Origin: Deinococcus hopiensis KR-140
GTDB taxonomy: Bacteria > Deinococcota > Deinococci > Deinococcales > Deinococcaceae
Direction: 5' to 3'
Length of the DNA stretch: 64,000 bases
Assembly (NCBI RefSeq): GCF_900176165.1
Contig: NZ_FWWU01000011.1
Location: 169,969-233,968, forward strand
Shown here: positions 8,800-15,556 of the stretch, one piece after another
Numbering within the stretch: position 1 is the first letter of the stretch
Layout of the letters: each line of letters starts with the position of its first letter
Translations under genes and position numbers: made by a program
The notes under the pieces: generated by a model
The model's input: only the letters and a program-made list of their open reading frames with translations
What the model was told of the DNA's origin: nothing
Databases searched by the model: none

Positions 8800-9291
8800 T
8801 TACGCAAGCAGAGGCTGAACCAGACGCGTATGACCCTCACTCGCTGCAAACCCGTGTTCCCGCCCAGGGCCTCCAAAATGCGTCACGTCAATCCACTTAT
8901 AGACTTCCCACGCCGGTCCGTTTGGCGTAAACCCTCCGGCCGTCACCGCTTGCTGCACTCGCCTGTAGGCCTTTCCGAGTTCAACGTGCGCACCGATATG
9001 CTCGGTGACCAGGGCTGGCCCACCTGGTAGCCGCCCAGCCTTGACCTCGCCCAGCCCTGGCCATGCTTGCGCAAGGGGAACACCCAGTTCAGCGTCTGCC
9101 TTTTCCTCACCGAAGGTGTGATACCGGACGAAGGGACTGCCCGTGACCCAAATCCCTTCCTGCAAGAGGTAGACCCGCAGGGCGCTCAGGCGTTCGCCAT
9201 ATGCAGCGCCGAGTATCGCGATGCGAACCTGTCCCCGAATGCTCAGCGTGGGCTGCTCCTGAAGTTGGATCAATGCGGTGGACCCTGACAT
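8800..9291 (-). CDS. GyrI-like / effector-binding domain protein
   Basis: From ATG 9291 (AGGAGG seven bases upstream) a 163-residue protein resembling stand-alone GyrI/AraC-effector-binding domains: GQVRIAILGAAYGERLSAL, VRYHTF near the middle, PGGPALVTEHIGAH, and NGPAWEVYKWID before the end. These domains bind small hydrophobic ligands or inhibit enzymes. The open frame extends further upstream but runs into the IS701 inverted repeat, so the longer start is an artefact. It heads an operon with a small protein and an alpha/beta hydrolase. The IS insertion 44 bp upstream may have separated it from its original promoter. Confidence 0.8.
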   Translation of the reverse strand: MSGSTALIQLQEQPTLSIRGQVRIAILGAAYGERLSALRVYLLQEGIWVTGSPFVRYHTFGEEKADAELGVPLAQAWPGLGEVKAGRLPGGPALVTEHIGAHVELGKAYRRVQQAVTAGGFTPNGPAWEVYKWIDVTHFGGPGREHGFAASEGHTRLVQPLLA

Positions 9292-9352
9292 GTCGAAGCC
9301 TCCTGACGTGTGGGGACGTGCTGGGCAAACGCTAGCTGTACTTCGGGGAAAT

Positions 9353-10651
9353 TCAGGGACCGCTGAATAAAGCTGTGCAGGCGCGGCATTGCTGGCACGG
9401 AGGTGGCAGGGGCAGGTCCCCTGCCACCTCCGCTCGAATAGCGGGGACAGTGTCACCTTTGAGGTCATCGGGCTGGGTCAATCGCAACCATTGAAGGAAG
9501 GTCAGGGCCAGCATGCAAAGCACGGCGTGGTGATGGAGGCCCTGCCAGGAACGGCCCTCAAAGTGGTCCAGACCGACTTCGTCCTTCAGCTCCCGGTGGG
9601 TCAACTCGCAAGGCCAGCGGCGCTTGGTCACCTCAACCAGCCGAGAGAGAGAGGTGTTCTCGGGGAGATTACAGACGTAGTATTTGCGTTCCTCTCCCCG
9701 TCGCTGTTCACCGATGATCCAGGCCGCCTGCCCGGGAAGGTGCTGGCCCTGGGCATTTTCCTCTCCATCGGCGAGACGCACGTACACAGCGGCAAAGCGT
9801 CCTGAGAGGGGACCCTTGGTCCCGTGTCGCCACACCAGGTGCTGCCATGCAGCACCTTTGAGGACGTCCTCCACCGATTGCCGGTCTTCGGAGGGGGTGG
9901 GGTGCTTGGGTCTTCTGCCACGAAAGAACTTGGGGATAGGGATTAAGCGAACGTCCTTGGGATAGACCGTCTGTGTGCGAGTCACACCCACCGACCACAG
10001 CAGTCCGCGCGTGGTGAGGGCATGGCGGAACTGAGCCGTCACGCCATACCCAGCGTCCGCCAAGACCATGCCGAAGGTGACGTGTTCGCGTACCCGGTCC
10101 AGTTCCTGGAGTGCCAACGCCCATTTGGTCTGTGGCTGCTGGTGTTCCATTGGAACACCAGCAGCCTGGAGACGCGCCGGATCGCTGGTCCAGTCCTGTG
10201 GCAGGAAGAGCCGGAGGGCCAGGGGAACAGGGACCTCGTGCTGGGCTAAGGTCAGGGAGACCAGACACTGACAGGACGTGATCTTGCCCACCTGTCCCGA
10301 ATACTGGCGAGCAACCCCCACGGATTTCGTCCCAAATTTGGTCAGGCAGGTATCGTCAATGATCAAGACGGCGTCTTTGCCTCCAAGCATTTGCTGGGCC
10401 CGCTCGGCCAGCAGCGTTTCCAGGGGACGAGTTGGCCAGGGACTGTCGGTGATGAAGTGCTGGAGGTGGTCTTCTTTTCCAGGAGCCACCACAGCAGCCA
10501 GAGGTTGCATGCTTTTCCGGGACGCACCGCTGCACAGTCCACGCACGTACAACGGTGCCCAAGTGCGCCCTGCACGGTGGCGAAAGTGCGTCAGAAAGGG
10601 TGCGAACCAGGTGGGAAAATGTCGGGTCCAAGGGGGCAAAGAACGTGGCAT
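9353..10651 (-). CDS. IS701-family transposase (DDE)
   Basis: A 432-residue transposase with an uninterrupted frame. Catalytic regions are IIDDTCLTKFGTKSVGVA (first Asp), VLADAGYGV (second Asp) and ELTHRELKDEVGLDHFEGRS (Glu), followed by the GLHHHAVLCMLALTFLQWL helix. It is close to the second copy at 19.5 kb; the same blocks occur in both. The last residues run into the terminal repeat (ALFSGP), common in this family. A perfect 16-bp hairpin lies inside the gene around residues 162-172. Confidence 0.93.
   Translation of the reverse strand: MPRSLPPWTRHFPTWFAPFLTHFRHRAGRTWAPLYVRGLCSGASRKSMQPLAAVVAPGKEDHLQHFITDSPWPTRPLETLLAERAQQMLGGKDAVLIIDDTCLTKFGTKSVGVARQYSGQVGKITSCQCLVSLTLAQHEVPVPLALRLFLPQDWTSDPARLQAAGVPMEHQQPQTKWALALQELDRVREHVTFGMVLADAGYGVTAQFRHALTTRGLLWSVGVTRTQTVYPKDVRLIPIPKFFRGRRPKHPTPSEDRQSVEDVLKGAAWQHLVWRHGTKGPLSGRFAAVYVRLADGEENAQGQHLPGQAAWIIGEQRRGEERKYYVCNLPENTSLSRLVEVTKRRWPCELTHRELKDEVGLDHFEGRSWQGLHHHAVLCMLALTFLQWLRLTQPDDLKGDTVPAIRAEVAGDLPLPPPCQQCRACTALFSGP
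10134..10166. repeat. Perfect hairpin inside IS701 transposase gene (copy A)
   Basis: GGCTGCTGGTGTTCCA and its exact complement are separated by one T: a 16-bp stem with a single-base spacer. It codes for the AAGVPMEHQQP stretch. The related copy at 19996-20022 keeps a 12-bp stem at the same protein position with a different loop, so the structure seems preserved. No T-run. Confidence 0.85.
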
Positions 10652-10999
10652 AGCAGGAGGCCAGCATCACCGATGCTGGCCTCCCTAGTTCCTCCTGAAT
10701 TTCCCCGAAGTACAGCTAGAAGCTGCCAAGATCACGATCCAACTTGAGTGACCTGATTTTGGTATTTGCGTAAACACCCGACCCAGAGCCTGTTTTCTTG
10801 CTGGTCAGCGGAGAGACCTTTGATCAACTTCGAGCACCCTTCCCAGCTCTCTGCTGCCAGGCTGGATCTGGAATCTCGGAACTGGGGATGCGGCTACCTC
10901 GTCATCAATAAACGTCCCACACGTACTTCTTCAGCCTGTTTGTTCGCTCGCCACAGAACCAGACCTTCTATTTTGGATGGGCATCTTTTCACCCTCTAG

Positions 11000-11631
11000 A
11001 CTTCGATGTTTTCGGGAACATCGTGGATCAGCGCGTTGGGAAAGGGCACGGCGGTCCAGATCGTCAGCGCTGGAGGGACGGCCCCCACGGATGGTGAGGC
11101 GGACCGTCTCCCTCCACGGCGGTGAGTCCCCAGACCGGTGTGGAGGAGGCGAACGGATGGAAGGACCGCGAACTGTTCGGGCGCAGGCATATCTACAGCC
11201 ACTTCACGCGAACGAACCGGAAGCCCGTACCGACGATTCCCTGGGCGCGCCGCATGGAGCAGGCGTTTACCGATCAGGGCAGGACGCAGACCCGGGCAGG
11301 AGACCCGGTATTCAGCCATCAGCCTGCTGACCAGGGGCATATCGGCCCTCTCGGTGCCGGGCCGGACGGGAAGCTGTAGGTGCTGGCACAGGCACAGATC
11401 CAACGCGGACAGCACATCAAGGGCGCGGTGAACTGGATACCACTGCCGCCGTGGGCGGAGGGCCTGCGCCCTGGAATGGCAAGCCAGCGAAGTACGGTGG
11501 GATGATGGTGGACGGCGGCGCTGATCGAGCAGTTGCGTGTGGTGTACCCCTTTCCCGGTGGACCGTGGAACGACCAGACTGTGCTGGCGTGGCGTCGGCA
11601 AAATGGGACGCTGGCGCTGAAGCGAGCCTGA
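11000..11631 (+). pseudogene. Decayed unidentified gene
   Basis: Plus-strand text that looks like old coding sequence: DFDVFGNIVDQRVGKG, then in another frame GTAVQIVSAGGTAPTDGEAD, then from 11122 a third frame (KDRELFGRRHIYSHFTR... GHIGPLGAGPDGKL). Two stops (TAG at 11377, TGA near 11506) precede a good-looking C-terminus, LRVVYPFPGGPWNDQTVLAW, ending at the TGA at 11629. I do not recognise the family. Several frameshifts and stops mean it is not functional. Confidence 0.4.
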
Positions 11632-11674
11632 CGTGGCCTGCCGCCTGCCCCTTGTTTTGAGTTCTCGGCGGTCT

Positions 11675-12157
11675 TCAGGGATCTTTTCTGCCTTCCCATA
11701 AATCTGTCGGTTGGATTCCCAGCAGACGCAGGTACACCATGCCCTGCGCCCGGTGATGGACCCCATTCCCAATCTTCCCCAGGGCGGTCTCCAGGAGGGG
11801 TCCGTTCTGTCGATGGGATGCAATCCGTCCGCTGTACCGGCAGAGGGCAACGTCTGGCACTTCGGCCGCTATGCGGACGCTTAGCCCAGGCGCGGAGCAG
11901 ATCCACCTTGTTTGTACTGGGGAGGGCTTCGCGCGTGAGAGGGCCCCAAGTGCCGTGGATGAGACCAACCACGATCTCCTCCGATTGTCCATGAATCTCC
12001 CAGGCAAGTTGCCCAAAACTTTGTACCGGAGGTGCTGGTGTGCAGCTGGGCAGCTGGGCAGGCTTCTATCACTTGCCGGGTTAATCGGCGGTGCCCCAGC
12101 CAGGGGTTCAGGAACTGAGTTGGGGAGAGCGGAATCAGCGGTCGATGTATGGGTCAT
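11675..12157 (-). pseudogene. DinB-family protein, frameshifted
   Basis: Fragments of a DinB-like four-helix metal-binding protein in different minus frames. FGQLAWEIHGQSEEIVVGL and WGPLTREALPSTNKVDLLRA appear in one frame (about 11880-12010). GKIGNGVHHRAQGMVYLRLL with the family's C-terminal HHRAQ motif, followed by GIQPTDLWEGRKDP and a stop at 11675, is in another. The start is probably ATG 12157. In intact relatives, His residues including this HHRAQ bind a metal ion. At least two frameshifts have destroyed it. Confidence 0.65.
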
Positions 12158-12450
12158 GTTGACTTCCGCGTCTAGCCTAATCCCGATTCCCGTCATCCCT
12201 TGACGTGAACAGGCCCCCCGTGACTCCGCGCTGTGCGAGGTGCCTTGCTTGACGTTCAGCATGTGTTGAAGCGTCATTTTCCTCAGCTTCTGCCCAGCGC
12301 TGAGGACGCGCCCTTTCCTGAAGGAGGTGGAGGGCTGGTCTGCATGGGCCCGCCGGAACCCGGTATCAATCTCTCCGTCTGGCTCATGGCGCTGTACGAC
12401 CTCACCCTGATGCACGGAGGGCAAGCGCCACCCCTGGGCTTCACTGCCTC
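12158..12450. other. Intergenic, no gene assigned
   Basis: About 290 bp upstream of the MerR promoter. A plus frame at 12233-12454 (73 residues, VQHVLKRHFPQLLPSAED) is open but unsupported by homology I know or by a ribosome binding site. Confidence 0.3.
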
Positions 12451-12488
12451 TTGACTCTGACACATATGTCAGGGTTTACCCTAAGGGC
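12451..12488 (+). promoter_or_regulatory. MerR-type promoter and operator
   Basis: TTGACT (12451-12456) and TACCCT (12477-12482) are spaced by 20 bp, the over-long spacing typical of MerR-controlled promoters. Within the spacer is the dyad ACTCTGACA-CATA-TGTCAGGGT (8 of 9 paired). Transcription would start near 12489, which is the GTG start of the regulator, implying a leaderless or nearly leaderless mRNA. Confidence 0.8.
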
Positions 12489-12884
12489 GTGGAGACGATG
12501 CGTATTGGTCAACTGGCAAAGGCGGCGGGCGTGAGCGTCCGGGCGATCCGCCACTACGACAGCCTTGGCCTTCTCACTTCCGCCCGCGAGGACAACCGGT
12601 ACCGCACCTTTCAGGTGGACGATGTCGAGCGCGTTCAACTGATTCAGCTGTTTCTCAAGGCCGGCTTCAAGCTGGAGGAGATTCGGGAGCGGGTGCCCTG
12701 CTTCCGGTACGGTCACACATCGCTGGACGCCCCAGCAGGGGAAGTGCGCGCCCTGTACGCCCTGAAAATTGCCGATGTCGAAGCGCAGATTGCCGTTCTG
12801 CAGCGCCTGCGTGACAAACTCCTCGCCGGCGCACAGCGCCTCGAGGCACAAACCCACCACAGTCCAGTCCGCTTCAGGGGCTGA
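12489..12884 (+). CDS. MerR-family transcriptional regulator
   Basis: A 131-residue regulator. The N-terminal winged helix is MRIGQLAKAAGVSVRAIRHY, then DSLGLLTSAREDNRYR, standard for MerR proteins. The C-terminal half is a dimerisation coiled coil (LKIADVEAQIAVLQRLRDKL). No Cys cluster is present, so it is not the mercury type. The start may be GTG 12489 or ATG 12498; the promoter places the transcript start at or next to the GTG. It is followed after 68 bp on the same strand by the metallo-hydrolase gene, its likely target. The overlapping promoter dyad implies autoregulation. The inducer is unknown. Confidence 0.9.
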   Translation: METMRIGQLAKAAGVSVRAIRHYDSLGLLTSAREDNRYRTFQVDDVERVQLIQLFLKAGFKLEEIRERVPCFRYGHTSLDAPAGEVRALYALKIADVEAQIAVLQRLRDKLLAGAQRLEAQTHHSPVRFRG

Positions 12885-12952
12885 GCTCTGCTGCCGCCCC
12901 TGCGCCCCGGACGCTCCGGGCGCGCGTCCTTGCCCACACCTCTGGAGTCCCC

Positions 12953-13723
12953 ATGAAGATCCAACAAATCCGCAACGCCACCCTGAAGCTCACCTACGCC
13001 GGCCAAACGTTCCTGATTGACCCCATGTTGGCCGAACAGGGCGCTTACCCTGGCCTGCAGGGGGCACCGAACAGCCATCTGAACAACCCGACCGTGGGTC
13101 TGGTCGTACCGCTCGACGAGCTGACGTCGGTGGACGCGGTCCTCGTGACGCACACGCACTTTGACCATTGGGATGAGGTGGCCAAAGCGCAACTGCCCAA
13201 ACACCTGCCCGTCTTCGTGCAGCATGACGCAGACGGGCGGCTGGTGGCGGCCTCTGGATTCACCGACGTCCGGATGCTCGGCGACACGACCGAATTTGAA
13301 GGCATCACCCTGAGCAAAACAGCGGGCCAGCATGGCTCGGACGCCGCTATCGCGGCCATCGGCGGCCTGCTGGGTGAGGTGAGCGGCGTGGTGTTCCAGC
13401 ATCCCAGCGAGAAGACGCTGTATCTGGCTGGGGATACCCTGTGGAATGGGCAGGTGGCGCAAGCGATCAAAGCCCATCAGCCGGACGTCATCGTCCTGAA
13501 TGCTGGGGACGCCCAGATCACGGGGCTGGGCTCGATCATCATGAACACGCAGGACGTGTTGGCGGTGCACCGGGCCGCGCCCCAGGCCACGCTGATCGCC
13601 ACGCATCTGGAAGGGGTGGCGCACGCGGTGCTGTCTCGGAGCGAGCTGCGCGCGTTTGGAGCTGAGCAGGGCTTCGCCGCGCAGTTGCTCGTCCCGGAGG
13701 ACGGCCAGACGATCGCGCTTTGA
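12953..13723 (+). CDS. Metallo-beta-lactamase-fold hydrolase (UlaG-like)
   Basis: A 256-residue enzyme with the metal-binding signature VTHTHFDHWDE (HxHxDH), a later LAGDTLWNGQV Asp ligand and a final TLIATHLEGVAH His. The N-terminus is MKIQQIRNATLKLTYAGQTF, as in L-ascorbate-6-phosphate-lactonase-like and other small MBL-fold hydrolases. No signal peptide is seen. Co-direction with the MerR gene (68-bp gap) suggests one transcription unit. Reaction specificity cannot be told from sequence. Confidence 0.9.
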   Translation: MKIQQIRNATLKLTYAGQTFLIDPMLAEQGAYPGLQGAPNSHLNNPTVGLVVPLDELTSVDAVLVTHTHFDHWDEVAKAQLPKHLPVFVQHDADGRLVAASGFTDVRMLGDTTEFEGITLSKTAGQHGSDAAIAAIGGLLGEVSGVVFQHPSEKTLYLAGDTLWNGQVAQAIKAHQPDVIVLNAGDAQITGLGSIIMNTQDVLAVHRAAPQATLIATHLEGVAHAVLSRSELRAFGAEQGFAAQLLVPEDGQTIAL

Positions 13724-14223
13724 GCGGCCTCAAGCTTAAGTAGGCGGCGCTGGTCGAACGTCACCCACCACCCAATGCCCTGCGCTGCGCCCCGACTGTC
13801 CCAGAAGACGTTCTGGCTCGACAACACTTCCCCAACACGGCACCCGCCTCACCGCAGCGCCTCTGGACCGCCTGCCCCCCAGCCCCTTGAAGCCACGAAG
13901 CCGTTTCTTTAATGGAACGCCTTGAGAGGCAGTACACGACGCCGGCATCCCGGGGGTGCTTGGCCGGAATGAAGTTCAGGAGTTGCCCTTTGGGTTTTTC
14001 CTTGTTCGCGACCCGGTGCTGGATGTTGGAGCGATCAAAACTGGAGGCGAATCTGCTGAAGGGAATGTCAGTGGGCGCTCACCGCACACCACGCTGTCTG
14101 GACTCCGGTGGGTCAGCGTGAAGGGGACAGCCACACCGCCCGTCCCCCAATCAAGGCGAGGGCACTGAACCCCCGGACCAGCCGTTCCTCCACGCCTCAA
14201 TTCACCCATGACACCATAAGGGC
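13724..14223. other. Intergenic, no gene recognised
   Basis: About 500 bp with no supported gene. A minus frame near 13750-13840 reads SSQNVFWDSRGAAQGIGWWV and might be a small-protein remnant. I see no terminator with a T-run after the hydrolase. Confidence 0.3.
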
Positions 14224-14658
14224 ATGCCCCAAAACGACGACCTGCCCCCGAGCCTCCACCATCAACAGGCCACCGTCACGATTACCGTTTACCCCGGACA
14301 CCTCGTACGCCTCACCCCCGATCAACTCGGCGTGGACTTCGGCCTGAAGGACACCTGGCAGGTCATGCACAGCGGCAGCCTCGCCGTCCCCGGTGGACCC
14401 GAGAGCCTTACGCCGTACGGACTCCCCACCCAGCAGGACGAGGGCAGCCTTGGCAACCTCTCCTGGATCACCCAGATCCTCGCGGGTTCGCAGGAACGCT
14501 TCACGCTCGTGCAGGTGGAGCAGGGCCAGGTCACGGCTCAAGCGGCCAGAGTAATCGCCCGTCTCTGGGCGTCGCCTCCGGACGGTTCTTTCCTACCGGA
14601 AGACGAAGTCCGTCAAGCGCAACTGCGCGCCATCATCGATGACCAAAACGCCTGGTAA
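14224..14658 (+). CDS. Hypothetical protein
   Basis: 144 residues, no family recognised. It has balanced composition with a beta-rich start (TVTITVYPGHLVRLTPDQLG) and a helical C-terminus (DEVRQAQLRAIIDDQN). The start ATG follows ATAAGGGC with almost no spacing, suggesting a short leader. It converges on and overlaps the 3' end of the ChaB-like minus-strand frame. Confidence 0.55.
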   Translation: MPQNDDLPPSLHHQQATVTITVYPGHLVRLTPDQLGVDFGLKDTWQVMHSGSLAVPGGPESLTPYGLPTQQDEGSLGNLSWITQILAGSQERFTLVQVEQGQVTAQAARVIARLWASPPDGSFLPEDEVRQAQLRAIIDDQNAW

Positions 14659-14916
14659 ACGCTCCACACCCACCTCCACGACCTCCACACCGCATGGACC
14701 GGGTCTGTGAGCGCAGGCTTGGCCGCCTCGCGCTTCCTTCTCGCCCGTTCGTTTCGCTGCCGTGTGGGCCACCGCAAAAGCACGGTGCTCATCTCCGCCG
14801 TACTCCTCAAAGGCATGATTGAACGCTTTCAAAAACGTCTCCTGCTGATGAGCCGTGTACTGATCCACCTGCGACTGTGGCAGCTCCTCGACATTCTGGT
14901 AAGGCATACCTTTCAT
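14593..14916 (-). CDS. ChaB-domain protein with atypical C-terminus
   Basis: The first ~60 residues are a ChaB domain: MPYQNVEELPQSQVDQYTAH, then QETFLKAFNHAFEEYGG and HRAFAVAHTAAKR. ChaB domains are small and found alone or in stress-related proteins; the name came from cation transport, but molecular function is unclear. After about residue 60 the composition changes to Gly/Val-rich with no ChaB homology and overlaps the neighbouring plus-strand gene by 66 bp. This suggests a lost stop or frameshift that extended the frame. Start ATG 14916 (MKGMPY) or ATG 14907 (MPYQN). Confidence 0.65.
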   Translation of the reverse strand: MKGMPYQNVEELPQSQVDQYTAHQQETFLKAFNHAFEEYGGDEHRAFAVAHTAAKRTGEKEARGGQACAHRPGPCGVEVVEVGVERLPGVLVIDDGAQLRLTDFVFR

Positions 14917-15011
14917 GCTGACCGTCAATCCTAAGAGCAAACGTTGCCCTCACCAAAGAGCATCCAACCCGGAACCAGGCCATCCCCAAACTGAGGTTCT
15001 TCCACCCTCGG

Positions 15012-15495
15012 ATGCCCGCCGCACCCATGCCTGAAGACCGCCCGGCCGTCCGCCTCGTCGCGAACGGCGCCTGCTCCGGCAACCCTGGCCCCGGAGGCTG
15101 GGCCTGCATCCTCACCCTGGACGCCCACCGCAAAGAACCCTCCGGCGGCGAAACCCAGACCACACAACCTCATGGAACTCAGCGCTCTGCCCGAAGGCTT
15201 ACGCGCCCTGCCAGGTCCACAGTCGTCAGTGATTCCAGGTCCGTGATCGGTGCCTTCGAGAAAGGCGGGCTGGGCAACTCGCAGCGCAGGACGTGGAAGA
15301 ACGTCAAGAACCCGGACCTCTGGCAGGCCCTCCTCCTGACCGCCTGGCCTCACACGCTCACGTTTGAGTGGGTGCAGGGTCATGCAGGACATCCAGAGAA
15401 TGAACGCGCGGACCAGCTTCGCCGTACAAGCCCGTGACGCGGCTGCCAAAGTCCCAGGCGCTCCCCGGCCAGGCCCCACGGGCGGCTTCTTTTAA
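15012..15495 (+). pseudogene. rnhA: RNase HI, decayed and lacking catalytic residues
   Basis: RNase HI degrades RNA in RNA-DNA hybrids with four acidic residues. The text NGACSGNPGPGGWACILTL is unmistakable, but the first catalytic Asp of the usual DGACSGNPGPGGW is Asn here. Between about 15170 and 15240 the frame is shifted, so the block with the second acidic residue (ATGGAACTC, Met-Glu-Leu) is read out of frame. The frame returns for VVSDSRSVIGAFEKGGLGNS and WVQGHAGHPENERADQL, then shifts again so AVQARDAAAKVPG and the likely stop at 15495 are out of frame. Three indels plus D-to-N argue for a pseudogene, not sequencing error alone. Confidence 0.8.
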
Positions 15496-15556
15496 CGCGC
15501 GTCCGGGAATATACGTCAATCCCTGACGCCAAGACCCGGTACGCTGTCTCGCAGCA

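Larger units (their letters stand above)
9336..10715 (-). mobile_element. IS701-family insertion sequence, intact copy
   Basis: A 1380-bp element. The terminal inverted repeats begin CTGTACTTCGGGGAAATTCA at both ends (9336 on, and the complement ending at 10715). A 4-bp target duplication CTAG occupies 9332-9335 and 10716-10719, fitting IS701's preference for YTAR targets. One intact transposase gene is inside, on the minus strand. A second, diverged and frameshifted copy is at 19452-20819. The duplication suggests recent simple insertion. Confidence 0.93.

Noticed and set aside
10996..11850. 284-codon minus-strand frame
   Set aside because: It overlaps better coding text on the plus strand and crosses the DinB remnant in the wrong frame.
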